Assembly (NCBI RefSeq): GCF_010729895.1
Contig: NZ_AP022612.1
Coordinates: forward strand, 2,480,001-2,544,000
Reading direction: 5' to 3'
DNA: 64,000 nucleotides
Source: Mycolicibacterium confluentis
Lineage (GTDB): Bacteria; Actinomycetota; Actinomycetes; Mycobacteriales; Mycobacteriaceae
Numbering within the stretch: the first letter of the stretch is position 1; each line of letters starts with the position of its first letter. The notes beneath the pieces are model-generated. The model was given only the letters and a program-made list of their open reading frames with translations. It was not told where the DNA came from and made no database searches. The translations under genes were made by a program, and so were the position numbers. Of the stretch, positions 1-8,661 are shown in pieces.

Positions 1-87
1 CGACTGGGACTAATGGGAAATTACTCCTATTCACCCCTGCGTGAATATTCATCAATCGCCACGGAATTGATCGGACCGATTGTTAGG

Positions 88-100
88 GTGCCTCAGGCAC
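88..100. promoter_or_regulatory. short palindrome upstream of the lipoprotein gene
   Basis: GTGCCT-C-AGGCAC is a perfect 6-bp inverted repeat about 20 bases before the start codon of the first gene. It lies where an operator or a small 5' hairpin would be expected. No regulator gene is adjacent within the window, so its role is only a guess. Confidence 0.25.
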
Positions 101-119
101 TCGACAAAAGGAATATGAA

Positions 120-620
120 ATGGCAGATATCCGCGTTCTGGTGATTGCGACGACAGTCGGTCTGGCGCTGACGAGTTGCGGAAACTCCGACTCCACAAAG
201 GCCGAAGACGCCGCCGACGCCGCCGAATCGGGGACCACGACGGCGCAGGTCTCCCCTGCCCCGCAGTCCTCGGCGGATCTGCCCGCGCTCATCCCGGCAC
301 CGGCAGGCGCACAGGAGACCAAGGGCCCCAATGACATCTCGGACGGCGGCGTGCACGTGTTCTTCCGAGTCGAGGGCGAACCCGGTGCGGTCATGGACGC
401 CTACCAGTCCGAGCTCGAGGCCAAAGGCTGGCAGGTCACGGTCATCACGACATCAGAGGGTGGCAAGGACAGCGGCGGCGGAGGTGCCGTGTTCACCGGG
501 ACGCTCGGCGACGCCTACGGAGTCATCGATGGCGGCGGGTACGAGGACAAGACCTTCGTCGATGTGTGTGCATGGCCGTCCAAGCCTGCCAAGCCGGTCT
601 GCGATCGCGGCGGTCGCTGA
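120..620 (+). CDS. putative mycobacterial lipoprotein
   Basis: A 166-residue exported protein of unknown function. The N-terminus is a short hydrophobic signal peptide ending in the lipobox LTSC at about residues 18-21, followed by a Ser/Thr/Ala-rich linker, so it should be lipidated and held on the outer face of the plasma membrane. The rest (about residues 60-166) is a small globular domain with two late cysteines (VDVCAW and PVCDRG) that could form a disulfide. The start is supported by an AAAAGGA ribosome-binding site 8 bases upstream; an ATG five bases earlier is out of frame. I do not recognise a specific family. It is transcribed away from the window edge and is convergent with the MBL-fold gene. 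Confidence 0.75.
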   Translation: MADIRVLVIATTVGLALTSCGNSDSTKAEDAADAAESGTTTAQVSPAPQSSADLPALIPAPAGAQETKGPNDISDGGVHVFFRVEGEPGAVMDAYQSELEAKGWQVTVITTSEGGKDSGGGGAVFTGTLGDAYGVIDGGGYEDKTFVDVCAWPSKPAKPVCDRGGR

Positions 621-636
621 TGCGGGCCTGACGCCG

Positions 637-1356
637 TCAGGCCGCGAAAGGGTCTGTCGCGCTGGCGATTCGCTGTGACGCGTAGGCCAAGACGGCTTCG
701 CCGTGGCCGAAGCCGGCGACCGCAGCCCCAGTCGCGGCGAGTGTGGACAACGCATCGCGTGCCCGCGCTCGATCGACGTTGAACACCCCGAGGATCACCT
801 GCCCGTGGAACTCCGCCACGGCATCACCGGCCAGAACGGCATCGGCCTCGGGAAGATACAGGCCGATACTGCCCGGCGTATGTCCCGGAATGCCGAGCAC
901 TTTCGCCCCACCGGCGAAGGCGAGTACGTCGCCGTCGTCGACCGCGCGATCCACCCGACAGGGCGGGCCGTGTGAGGGGTCGGTGAAATCTGGGTGCAGT
1001 GTTCGCTCCGCAGCAGTCAGTACGGGCAACGGGCCGCGCTCGACGCCCTGTATATAGGTGACGTCGGGACCGCCGGCCACCACCTCGACGTCCCCCCACG
1101 AAGCGATCTCGGCCGCCGATCCGGTGTGGTCCTCGTGGAAATGGGTCAGCACCAGCCTGGCGACATCCTGGCGCCCGCGCCCCAGTGCCGACAACGCGTC
1201 GGCGATCAGGCCTGCGCTGTCGGGCCAGCCGCTGTCGACGAGCGTGACCTCGGCGTCGCCGACCCACAGGTAGGTGTTCAGCAGGTGCGCGCGGCTATCG
1301 GGAATGCGAAGCCGGTACAGACCTGAGGCCATCTGCTGCAGATCGGGATGCGCCAT
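637..1356 (-). CDS. MBL-fold metallo-hydrolase
   Basis: A 239-residue metallo-beta-lactamase-fold hydrolase. The zinc-binding signature THFHEDH (HxHxDH) is at about residues 92-98, a further metal aspartate sits in the LAGDAV segment, and GIPGHTPGSIGLY supplies the conserved GHTPG motif. The fold is used for hydrolysis of thioesters, lactones or glutathione adducts, and the substrate cannot be read from sequence. There is no signal peptide, so it is probably cytoplasmic. It is divergent from the DASS transporter with about 90 bases between them. Confidence 0.85.
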   Translation of the reverse strand: MAHPDLQQMASGLYRLRIPDSRAHLLNTYLWVGDAEVTLVDSGWPDSAGLIADALSALGRGRQDVARLVLTHFHEDHTGSAAEIASWGDVEVVAGGPDVTYIQGVERGPLPVLTAAERTLHPDFTDPSHGPPCRVDRAVDDGDVLAFAGGAKVLGIPGHTPGSIGLYLPEADAVLAGDAVAEFHGQVILGVFNVDRARARDALSTLAATGAAVAGFGHGEAVLAYASQRIASATDPFAA

Positions 1357-1448
1357 CCTTCGACGCTAACCCGGATTCGCGCGAGGGCCCCGTGGTTAGC
1401 CTCTCAGCGAAAATGGGCACTCCCTCGGAAAAGAGTAGGGGGGCAGGA

Positions 1449-3053
1449 GTGACCACGCAGGAACCGGTCGCCAAGACCGACGTCGACAAGTCGCTGCTGG
1501 GCAGCGCCACCTACCGCAGCCTCGGCGAACAACGGCTGACCCCCAAGGAGGAACGCTTCGAAAAGGCCCGTCGCACCGTCGGACTCTTCCTTGCTCCCGT
1601 GGTGACGGTCGCATTTCTCCTTGTCCCACTGGACATCCCACCGCAGCAGCAGAGCCTCGCCGGAGTCCTGCTCGGCGTGATCGTGCTGTGGGTCAGCGAA
1701 GCGGTGCCCATCCCCATCGGTGGCCTCCTCGGGGTGGCCGTCGTGGTGTTCCTGGGCGTCGCCCCCGCCGATGACGTCCTCGCGCCTTTCGGCTCTTCCA
1801 CGATCTTCACGTTCATCGGCGCGTTCATCCTCGCCCAGGCCATGCTCAAACACGGCCTGGCACGACGGTTCGCGTTCCGCGTCCTGGCTCTGCCCCGCGC
1901 CGGCAGCTCCACCACGGGCGTCATCCTGTCCTTCGGTGCGATCACCTGCCTGCTGTCCGCGTTCGTCTCCAACACCGCCACCGTGGCGATGCTGCTGCCG
2001 ACGGCACTCGGCATTCTCGGCGTCATCGCCAAACTGCTGCAGAAACAGGGCAAGGTCGAACCCGACTTCGACCCTCTGCGCCTGAAGGTCGGGGCCGCAA
2101 TCATGTTGATGCTGGCCTACGCCGCCAGCGTCGGCGGCCTGCTTACGCCGGTCGGAAGCCCGCCCAACCTCATCGGTCGCGGCCTGATCGAGGAGGCCAC
2201 CGGTGAGCGCATCAGCTTCGGCCAGTGGATGGTCATGGCCGCCCCCATCTGCCTGGTCATGTTCCTCGTCCTGGCGTTCGTGCTGATCAAGCTGAACAAG
2301 CCGGAGATCAAGAACATCGAGGGTGTCGGCGACTACGTCGTCCGGGAACGGGAGGAGATGGGCAGACTCTCGCGGGCAGAGAAGAACACCCTCGTCGCAT
2401 TCGGGATCACGGTGTCACTGTGGATACTCCCCGGCATCGTCGCCCTGGTCGCGGGCAACGATTCAGACGTCTACAAGACCGTCAGCGAACGCCTCGACGA
2501 GGGCACCGTGGCGGTGTTCGGTGCGGCCCTGCTGTTCCTTCTTCCCACCGACTGGGAGCAGCGGGAATTCACCCTGCGGTGGCGCGATGCAGCCGGGATC
2601 GATTGGGGCACCATCGTTCTGTTCGGCACGGGAATCATCTTCGGGTCGCTGCTGGCCGACACCGGACTGGCCGAGACGATCGGCACGTCGGTCTCGGATG
2701 CACTGGGCCTGTCGAGCGTCGTTGCGATCACGGTGTTCGCGGTGCTGCTGGCCATCGTGGTGTCCGAGACGACCAGCAACACCGCATCGGCCGCGGTCGT
2801 GGTGCCGATCGTGATCCCGGTGGCGGTCGCCGCGAGTGTCAATCCGTTTGTGCCCGCACTCGCCGCGACCTTCGCGGCGTCGTTCGGTTTCATGCTCCCT
2901 GTCTCGACTCCACAGAACGCGATCGTCTACGGATCGGGCGCGGTGCCGATCACCACGATGATTCGGTCAGGGATCACCTTCGACATCGCCGGAGCGATCC
3001 TGATCATCGCGTTCCTCCCCTTGATGATCGCGTTGATCGGGCTGGGTGGCTGA
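1449..3053 (+). CDS. DASS/SLC13-family anion (dicarboxylate-type) symporter
   Basis: An integral membrane transporter of the divalent anion:sodium symporter family, with about 11-13 hydrophobic segments. Two SNT-type substrate motifs are visible: SNTATVAMLLP in the first half and SNTASAAVVVP in the second, the internal repeat typical of the family. Conserved VGSPPNLIG and STPQNAIVYGSG hairpin motifs are also present. Family members import C4-dicarboxylates, sulfate or related anions. I chose GTG at 1449 because AGTAGGGGGG precedes it; upstream in-frame starts at 1413 and 1392 lack a good ribosome-binding site. It converges on the oxalate-degradation run, so an organic dianion such as oxalate or a C4 acid is a possible substrate, but this is inference. 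Confidence 0.85.
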   Translation: MTTQEPVAKTDVDKSLLGSATYRSLGEQRLTPKEERFEKARRTVGLFLAPVVTVAFLLVPLDIPPQQQSLAGVLLGVIVLWVSEAVPIPIGGLLGVAVVVFLGVAPADDVLAPFGSSTIFTFIGAFILAQAMLKHGLARRFAFRVLALPRAGSSTTGVILSFGAITCLLSAFVSNTATVAMLLPTALGILGVIAKLLQKQGKVEPDFDPLRLKVGAAIMLMLAYAASVGGLLTPVGSPPNLIGRGLIEEATGERISFGQWMVMAAPICLVMFLVLAFVLIKLNKPEIKNIEGVGDYVVREREEMGRLSRAEKNTLVAFGITVSLWILPGIVALVAGNDSDVYKTVSERLDEGTVAVFGAALLFLLPTDWEQREFTLRWRDAAGIDWGTIVLFGTGIIFGSLLADTGLAETIGTSVSDALGLSSVVAITVFAVLLAIVVSETTSNTASAAVVVPIVIPVAVAASVNPFVPALAATFAASFGFMLPVSTPQNAIVYGSGAVPITTMIRSGITFDIAGAILIIAFLPLMIALIGLGG

Positions 3054-3074
3054 TCCATCTGATCCGATGCCAGG

Positions 3075-3689
3075 TCACGCGCTGCGTCGTCCCTCGGCGG
3101 CGTCCGGGATGAACCCGCGCTCGCGGGCGAGATCGGCGAGCAGTATGCGCAGTCGAGTCCGGCCGCGGTGCAGTCGTGACATGACCGTGCCGACCGGAAT
3201 GCCCATGATCTCGGCGACCTCGCGATACGAGCACCCTTCGAGGTCGACGTAGTGCACCGCCATCCGGAACTGCGCAGGCAGTCTGTGCAGAGCTTCTCGG
3301 ATCTCGGCGTTCGAAAGCGCCTCAAGAGCTTGGACTTCGGCGGAACGCAGCGTCTTCGGAACCACCGGCGAATGCTCGAAGGAGGCCGCCAACTGCCAGT
3401 CGGCGACCTCGTCGGTGACGATGAGCGCCGGCTGACGCTGCCTCCGGCGATACCCGCTGATGTAGGCGTTCGTCATGATCCGGTACAACCAGGCGATCAG
3501 ATTCGTGCCCTCCCGGAACGACTCGAAGGCGGCGTAGCTCTTGAGCATCGTCTCCTGGACCAGATCCTCGGCATCGGCTGGATTGCGTGTCATCCGCAGC
3601 GCGCTGGCGTACAGGCGATCGAGCAGCGGTACGGCGTCGCGGGTGAACCGGTCGGCCGACTGGCGGTGGGGTGGCTCCGTGCGGCTCAT
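3075..3689 (-). CDS. ECF sigma factor of the SigH/SigR group
   Basis: A 204-residue group IV sigma factor. Region 2 (about residues 25-85) contains [18 protein letters not shown] and [20 protein letters not shown], which are characteristic of SigH/SigR proteins. Region 4 (about residues 130-185) contains [25 protein letters not shown], the -35-binding helix-turn-helix. SigH-type factors recognise GGAA/GTT stress promoters and are normally held by a co-transcribed HxxxCxxC zinc anti-sigma. No such partner follows; the next gene downstream is the convergent transporter. The gene begins 24 bases after the acyl-CoA ligase stop and may be the third gene of that transcript. The presence of a main SigH elsewhere in the genome is assumed. 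Confidence 0.88.
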   Translation of the reverse strand: MSRTEPPHRQSADRFTRDAVPLLDRLYASALRMTRNPADAEDLVQETMLKSYAAFESFREGTNLIAWLYRIMTNAYISGYRRRQRQPALIVTDEVADWQLAASFEHSPVVPKTLRSAEVQALEALSNAEIREALHRLPAQFRMAVHYVDLEGCSYREVAEIMGIPVGTVMSRLHRGRTRLRILLADLARERGFIPDAAEGRRSA

Positions 3690-3713
3690 CAGTGTGCTCC
3701 TCCCCTGGCCCGG

Positions 3714-5198
3714 TTATCGGGCGTGGCTGCCTTCACTCCAGGTGGCGACGACGTCGTCGGCCAACCGCACTCGGTCCAGATCTCCCTTGGCCGTAGTCGG
3801 CAGGGTCGATGTGACGAGGATGTGTTCCGGCACCTCGAACGGTGCGAGATGCGCGCGCGCGAACGCGGTGAGAGCGTCGACGTCGACGGCATCCGAGGAC
3901 ATGACGACAGCACACACGCGTTGGCCGTACAGCGAGTCCGGCACTCCGACGACACCGATCCGGCTGACCCCCGGGAACCGGGCCAACACCTGCTCCACCT
4001 GTTCGGGAGCGACCTTCTCGCCGCCGCGGTTGATCAGGTTCTTGATGCGACCCGTGATCGTCAGGTTGCCGTGCTCGTCGATGGCCCCGAGATCACCGGT
4101 GCGCAGCCACCCCGCCTCGGGGCCTTCTGCGCTGCCGTGTTCACCGAGATACCCCCGGGTGACCGTCGGTCCCGCGATCCAGACCTCCCCGGATCGGATC
4201 TCGGCGGTGATTCCGCTGGTTGGTCGTCCCACAGTGGTCAGTCGCACCAACTGGGCATCGGAGGGCCGGACGGAGCTGATCTGGTGGGTGGCCTCGGTCA
4301 TCCCGTACGCGGCCAGCACCGGGGCGCCGAAGACCCGCTCGATCTGTTGGGTCACTTCGTTGGCCAGCGGTGCGCTGCAGCTGCGGATGAACCGCAGGCG
4401 CCCTGCGATACTCGGTTGTCCGGCGGCGGGAGTGTCGAGCAGGATCTGATGGATCGTGGGCACGGCGGTGTACCACGTCGCGCCGACCGCATCCATATCG
4501 CTCCAGAACGTGTGCGCGCTGAACCTGCCCTGCGCGGGCAGCATCAAGGAACCGCCGGAGGCCAGCGTCGCGAGCAGGCAGGCCACCAGTCCGTGACCGT
4601 GGAACAACGGCATGACGGCCACCGTCGCGTCGGTCGACGACAGTCCGTAGGTCTCGACGACCGACGTGACCGCCACCGCCAGACTGTGGTTGGTCCACGG
4701 CACCATCTTGGGTGTCCCGGTGGTGCCGGAGGTGAACATGATCAGGGCATCGTCAGCTCCAATGCCCGCGGGCCGGTCACGCTGGACGGCTGCCGGCCAG
4801 TGCGCGGATCCGATGCTCCAGTGTGGCCAATCATCAACCAGCGCAGTGGGATCCGGACCCGTCAGCACGGCGCGAGCGCAGGCAAGTTCCAGCCGCTGCC
4901 GCTTCTGCGGTGCGGGCAGTGCGGGATCCAATGGCACGACCACCAAACCGGCGCGGGCGGCGGCAAGCAGGCCGACCACAAACTCCACGCGGTTCTTGGC
5001 CTGCACAGCGATCACGTCGCCGGGCGCGAGCCCATGCTCGGTCAGCCGATCGGCCGTCTCCTGAACCTGTTGACGCAGCTGACCATAGCTCAGGGTGGAA
5101 CGACCCGCGCCGTCGAACAGCGCGACGGCGTCGGGATTGCCGGCCACCGATGCGGCGATCACGTCTGCGAGCTGCCAACCTCTCATCGTCGCCATCAT
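3714..5198 (-). CDS. fadD7: AMP-forming acyl-CoA synthetase, probable oxalate:CoA ligase (FadD7-like)
   Basis: A 494-residue ANL-superfamily enzyme that would adenylate an acid and transfer it to CoA. Visible signatures are the P-loop-like MFTSGTTGTPK (A3, near residue 155), AAYGMTEATHQ (A5), GWLRTGDLG (A7), GRIKNLINRGGEKV (A8) and the C-terminal catalytic lysine region PTTAKGDLDR. Its ATGA overlap with the oxalyl-CoA decarboxylase gene strongly suggests it makes oxalyl-CoA from oxalate; M. tuberculosis has oxcA and fadD7 next to each other. The symbol is by this context and is less certain than the enzyme class. A second ATG lies at codon 2 (ATGATG), so the exact start is ambiguous by one codon. 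Confidence 0.85.
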   Translation of the reverse strand: MMATMRGWQLADVIAASVAGNPDAVALFDGAGRSTLSYGQLRQQVQETADRLTEHGLAPGDVIAVQAKNRVEFVVGLLAAARAGLVVVPLDPALPAPQKRQRLELACARAVLTGPDPTALVDDWPHWSIGSAHWPAAVQRDRPAGIGADDALIMFTSGTTGTPKMVPWTNHSLAVAVTSVVETYGLSSTDATVAVMPLFHGHGLVACLLATLASGGSLMLPAQGRFSAHTFWSDMDAVGATWYTAVPTIHQILLDTPAAGQPSIAGRLRFIRSCSAPLANEVTQQIERVFGAPVLAAYGMTEATHQISSVRPSDAQLVRLTTVGRPTSGITAEIRSGEVWIAGPTVTRGYLGEHGSAEGPEAGWLRTGDLGAIDEHGNLTITGRIKNLINRGGEKVAPEQVEQVLARFPGVSRIGVVGVPDSLYGQRVCAVVMSSDAVDVDALTAFARAHLAPFEVPEHILVTSTLPTTAKGDLDRVRLADDVVATWSEGSHAR

Positions 5199-6910
5199 CG
5201 AATCCCTTGTGTCAGAGGTGCCCCAATGCCGACGGGGTTGAGGTTGCTCAGGTGTCCGCTCTCGGTGCCGTCGGTGGGGTCGATCAGGCAGTCGATCAAT
5301 GCCGGGCCCCCGGCCGCGATGGCCTGCTTCAGCGCCAATGCCAGCTCACTCGGTGTCCTGACGAGAAAGCCGGTGGCACCGAATGATTCGGCCATGCGGT
5401 CATATCTGGTCGACTGGAGCAGCGAGGTGGGTGCTGGATCGGCGGACTGGGTATTCACGCCGTCGCCACGGTAGATGCCGCCGTTGTTGAACACCAGCAC
5501 CGTGGCCGGAAGTCGGTACCGGCAGATCGTCTCCATCTCCATCGCGGAGAACCCGAACGCGCTGTCTCCCTCGATGGCCAGAACCGGTCCCCCGGTCTCG
5601 ACCGCGGCGGCGATCGCGTATCCGAGGCCGATTCCCATCACGCCCCAGGTGCCCGAGTCGAGGCGGTGGCGTGGGTGCTGCATGCCGATCACGTTGCGCG
5701 TCAGGTCCAGGGTGTTGGCGCCCTCGTTGACCAGGCGGATGTCGGGGTGTTCGGCGAGCACGTCGCGGACGGCACGAAGTGCGCCGTGGAAACCCATGGG
5801 GTGCCGCTCCTCGGCCAACCGCTCGGCCATCTTCGCGGTGTTCGCTGCGACCTTGGCGGCCAACGCCTGTCGCCACTGCGCCGGGGCGGCGATGTCAGGT
5901 GTCGACGGGTGCCGATTGAGCGCCTCGAAGACCGAACCGATGTCACCGACGAGTGGCGCGCTGATGGTCTGATTGCTGTCCAGTTCGGTCGGGTCGATCT
6001 CGACCTGGACGAACCTCGCCTCAGGATTCCACTGCGGGGCCTCGCCGTGTCCGAGCAGCCAGTTGAGCCGTGCACCCACGAGCATCACGACATCGGCCTC
6101 ACGCATCGCGAGCGAGCGCGCCGCGGCCACCGACTGTGGGTGGTCGTCGGGTAGCAGGCCCTTGGCCATCGACATGGGCAGGAACGGGATGCCGGTCGTC
6201 TCGACGAAGTCGCGGATCTCGGCGTCGGCCTGCGCGTAGGCAGCGCCTTTACCCAGCACGATGAGGGGTTTGTCGGCCTCGGAGAGCAGAGTCAGGGCAC
6301 GTTCGACGGCATCGGAGCCCGGTGACACCCGGGGTGCCGGGTCGACGACCGTCCGCAGCGAGGCCGCCCCCGCGGCGGCGTCGACCACCTCGCCGAGGAC
6401 CGCGGCAGGCACGTCGAGATATACCCCGCCGGGCCGGCCCGATGCGGCCGTGCGGATCGCGCGGGCAACGGCCAGACCGATGTCCTGAGCACAGTCGACC
6501 CGGTAGGCAGCCTTGGCCAATTGCCGCGCGACCGCCAGCTGATCGAGTTCCTCGTAGTCTCCGCGCTGCAGGTCGACGATCCGGCGCCCACTGGACCCGG
6601 CGATCTGAATCATCGGGAAGCAGTTGGTGGTGGCGTTGGCCAGGGCCGCAAGCCCGTTGAGAAAGCCGGGACCGGACGCCGTCAGGCACACCCCGGGCCG
6701 GCCCGTGAGAAACCCGGCGGCCGCGGCTGCGTGGCCCGCGGAGCTCTCGTGGCGGAAACCCAGAAATCTCACTCCAGAGGCCTGCGCGATCCGGGCCACG
6801 TCGGTGACCGGAATGCCGACCAGGCCGTAGATGGTGCGGACGCCGTTGAGCTTCAGAGCATCGACGAGCAGGTGAGCTCCGTCGGTCTGCGCCGCACGGG
6901 AATCGGTCAT
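5195..6910 (-). CDS. oxc: oxalyl-CoA decarboxylase
   Basis: A 571-residue thiamine-diphosphate enzyme converting oxalyl-CoA to formyl-CoA and CO2. The catalytic ThDP glutamate is in FLGFRHESSAGHAAAAAG (about residue 54). LQRGDYEELDQ is a motif typical of oxalyl-CoA decarboxylases rather than acetolactate synthases. The ThDP pyrophosphate/Mg site is the GDSAFGFSAMEMETICRYR to FNN segment near residues 450-480. Length matches the family (about 560-580). It is first in a run with the acyl-CoA ligase (4-base overlap) and the SigH-like sigma gene. The NmrA-type gene lies 87 bases upstream on the same strand. No formyl-CoA transferase or formate dehydrogenase is in the window. Confidence 0.92.
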   Translation of the reverse strand: MTDSRAAQTDGAHLLVDALKLNGVRTIYGLVGIPVTDVARIAQASGVRFLGFRHESSAGHAAAAAGFLTGRPGVCLTASGPGFLNGLAALANATTNCFPMIQIAGSSGRRIVDLQRGDYEELDQLAVARQLAKAAYRVDCAQDIGLAVARAIRTAASGRPGGVYLDVPAAVLGEVVDAAAGAASLRTVVDPAPRVSPGSDAVERALTLLSEADKPLIVLGKGAAYAQADAEIRDFVETTGIPFLPMSMAKGLLPDDHPQSVAAARSLAMREADVVMLVGARLNWLLGHGEAPQWNPEARFVQVEIDPTELDSNQTISAPLVGDIGSVFEALNRHPSTPDIAAPAQWRQALAAKVAANTAKMAERLAEERHPMGFHGALRAVRDVLAEHPDIRLVNEGANTLDLTRNVIGMQHPRHRLDSGTWGVMGIGLGYAIAAAVETGGPVLAIEGDSAFGFSAMEMETICRYRLPATVLVFNNGGIYRGDGVNTQSADPAPTSLLQSTRYDRMAESFGATGFLVRTPSELALALKQAIAAGGPALIDCLIDPTDGTESGHLSNLNPVGIGAPLTQGIR

Positions 6911-6997
6911 GGGAAAACCCTGCTCGCCCCGGGTCTCCGTGTCTGCCCGGCTGACCCCAAACGTCGCGGTCGGGTTTTCGTCCGCGTCGTATGGGGG

Positions 6998-7942
6998 CTA
7001 CCCGGTATCGGCTCGACGTCGGTTGGCGGGCCGGAACGCCTCGAGGTGCTCCTCCAGGAAGCCCCGCAGTGGCTGCGGGGAGCGACCGATCAGTGCGCCG
7101 AGGGCGGATGCGTCGGCGGGTGTCGCCGCTCCGTTGCGGGCGACGGCTTCACCCACTGCGGAGATATGCTGGGCCATCGCCGCATTCACCGGCCCGTCGG
7201 GTCTGGCCAGGCTTTGTGCGCGCAGTTCGTCATGCCACTGCTCCCGGCTCACCGACTCGAATCGGATGCGCGCACCGAGCAGGTCGGTCAGCAGATCGGC
7301 CACCTCGGAGTGACTGAACTGTTCGGATCCCGGAGGGTAGGCGATCGGGCCGTCGAAGCGTTCCGGATGAAGCAGCGCCGTCAGCGCCAGTTCGGCGGCG
7401 TCACCGCCGCTGATCCACGCGATCTCGCCGTTCCCGAACGAGTTGCGGAAGGTTCCGTCGTGCCGGATCGACTCCGCATGCAACACCAGCAGATTCTGAT
7501 GGAACAGTGCCGGGATCCGCAGGATGGTGAGGTCGAGGCCGGCCCACTGCAGCACCTCCTCGCACAGCCACTGCGCCCTGCCGAGGGCGCTGGGATTTTC
7601 CGGGTGTGCGGGCCCCATCGACATCACAACGGTTCTCAGGCTGCGCCCCACCTCGCGCACCGCGGCGGCGTAGTTCGCTGCGGCAGGCACGGCGCCCGCC
7701 GCGATCGGATACGTGAAGAACGCGAGGTCGACGTCCGCCAACGCCGGGATCAGGCTGCGCCGGTCGTGGAGATCCCCGATCACGATCTCGGCCCCCCATT
7801 CGGCCAGCTCCTCGGTGCGCGTCGAGTGTGACCGCGCGAGTGCACGGACGGCATGGCCCTCCTCAACGAGTCGGCGAACCAGATGTCCGCCGGTATTGCC
7901 GTGTCGGCCGGTGGCGCCGAGGACCAGGACGGGGTGTGTCAT
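6998..7942 (-). CDS. NmrA-like NAD(P)-binding protein
   Basis: A 314-residue atypical short-chain dehydrogenase of the NmrA/HSCARG type. The N-terminal dinucleotide-binding loop is LVLGATGRHGNTGGHLVRRL. A DLHD acidic position follows strand 3, and the usual YxxxK catalytic pair is not evident, fitting a redox-sensing or atypical reductase role. It is divergent from a TetR-family gene, and repeated operator-like sequences lie between them, so the TetR protein probably controls this gene. Substrate unknown. Confidence 0.82.
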   Translation of the reverse strand: MTHPVLVLGATGRHGNTGGHLVRRLVEEGHAVRALARSHSTRTEELAEWGAEIVIGDLHDRRSLIPALADVDLAFFTYPIAAGAVPAAANYAAAVREVGRSLRTVVMSMGPAHPENPSALGRAQWLCEEVLQWAGLDLTILRIPALFHQNLLVLHAESIRHDGTFRNSFGNGEIAWISGGDAAELALTALLHPERFDGPIAYPPGSEQFSHSEVADLLTDLLGARIRFESVSREQWHDELRAQSLARPDGPVNAAMAQHISAVGEAVARNGAATPADASALGALIGRSPQPLRGFLEEHLEAFRPANRRRADTG

Positions 7943-7972
7943 GACTGCTGTTTTCCTTGCTTCGGATTATGT

Positions 7973-7994
7973 ACACAGATCGGTATACCCTGTT
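7973..7994. promoter_or_regulatory. operator-like site 1 (NmrA/TetR divergent region)
   Basis: The sequence ACACAGATCGGTAT at 7973-7986 is repeated exactly at 8058-8071. This copy continues to CCCTGT, so ACAG and CTGT flank the GATCGGTATA core as an imperfect dyad. It lies about 30 bases before the NmrA start codon on the other strand. The form resembles ACAGATCGGTCTGT-like operators bound by TetR-family repressors. Confidence 0.55.
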
Positions 7995-8057
7995 CAGCGG
8001 AATCAGCAGAAGGTTTGGATGGCAGGAAAATACAAGGCGTATGAGGAGAGGTATGGC

Positions 8058-8078
8058 ACACAGATCGGTATGCTCTGC
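8058..8078. promoter_or_regulatory. operator-like site 2 (just upstream of the TetR gene)
   Basis: Second exact copy of ACACAGATCGGTAT, here followed by GCTCTGCGG so that CAGA and TCTG form a short dyad. It ends a few bases before the TetR start codon at 8082, a position suited to autorepression. The centre-to-centre spacing to site 1 is 85 bases, about eight helical turns. Confidence 0.55.
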
Positions 8079-8081
8079 GGA

Positions 8082-8657
8082 ATGAGCCCGAACACTGAGT
8101 CACGGGGCGGGCGCGGTGCGCGGCAGCGGATCGAACGAGCGGCCGCTGAACTGTTCTACCGACGCGGTATCCACGCGAGTGGCGTCGACCTGCTCACCGA
8201 AGAGGCGCACGTCTCGAAACGGACCTTCTATCAGCATTTTCCGAGCAAGAACGACCTTGTTGAAACCTATCTGCGGGCCATTGACGAGCGCGGTGGGTCA
8301 CCGGCGGAGCGGCAACTCGACAAGGAGCACTCGACGCCCCGTGAGCGTTTACTGGCGATCTTCGACGCCCCGGCGGTGAATCGGTACCGCGGATGCCCGT
8401 TCCACAATGCCGCCGTGGAAGCGGCGGGCACACTGCCCGTCGTCGACGACATCGTCCGCTCACATAAGCAGGGCTTCGCCGACAGGCTCGCCTCGGTGGC
8501 CGCGGAGGCGGGCGCGGCAGACCCCCATCTTCTGGCCCAGCAAGTGCTGGTGCTGTTCGAGGGCGGTACCTCGTTGGCGACGTCGATGAACGACACCGCC
8601 CCCCTGGTGCACGCCAGGACCGCCGCGGCGCAGTTGATCGACGCCGCGTGCGCGTGA
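8082..8657 (+). CDS. TetR-family transcriptional regulator
   Basis: A 191-residue repressor-type protein. The N-terminal DNA-binding domain (about residues 10-60) has RIERAAAELFYRRGIHASGVDLLTEEAHVSKRTFYQHFPSKNDLV, split here by family landmarks: AAELFYRRG helix 1, VSKRTFYQHF recognition helix, SKNDLV helix 4. The C-terminal ligand domain contains RGCPFHNAAVEAA, reminiscent of regulators with a conserved CPF/N motif seen near oxidoreductase genes. I place the start at ATG 8082, where the family homology begins; the reading frame is open far upstream only because of GC content. It faces the NmrA gene across two matching sites and is its likely regulator. Confidence 0.85.
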   Translation: MSPNTESRGGRGARQRIERAAAELFYRRGIHASGVDLLTEEAHVSKRTFYQHFPSKNDLVETYLRAIDERGGSPAERQLDKEHSTPRERLLAIFDAPAVNRYRGCPFHNAAVEAAGTLPVVDDIVRSHKQGFADRLASVAAEAGAADPHLLAQQVLVLFEGGTSLATSMNDTAPLVHARTAAAQLIDAACA

Positions 8658-8661
8658 CTCG

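Noticed and set aside
3252..5474. Open frame of 740 codons on the plus strand
   Set aside because: Antisense to the sigma factor and acyl-CoA ligase genes; composition is typical of a shadow frame.
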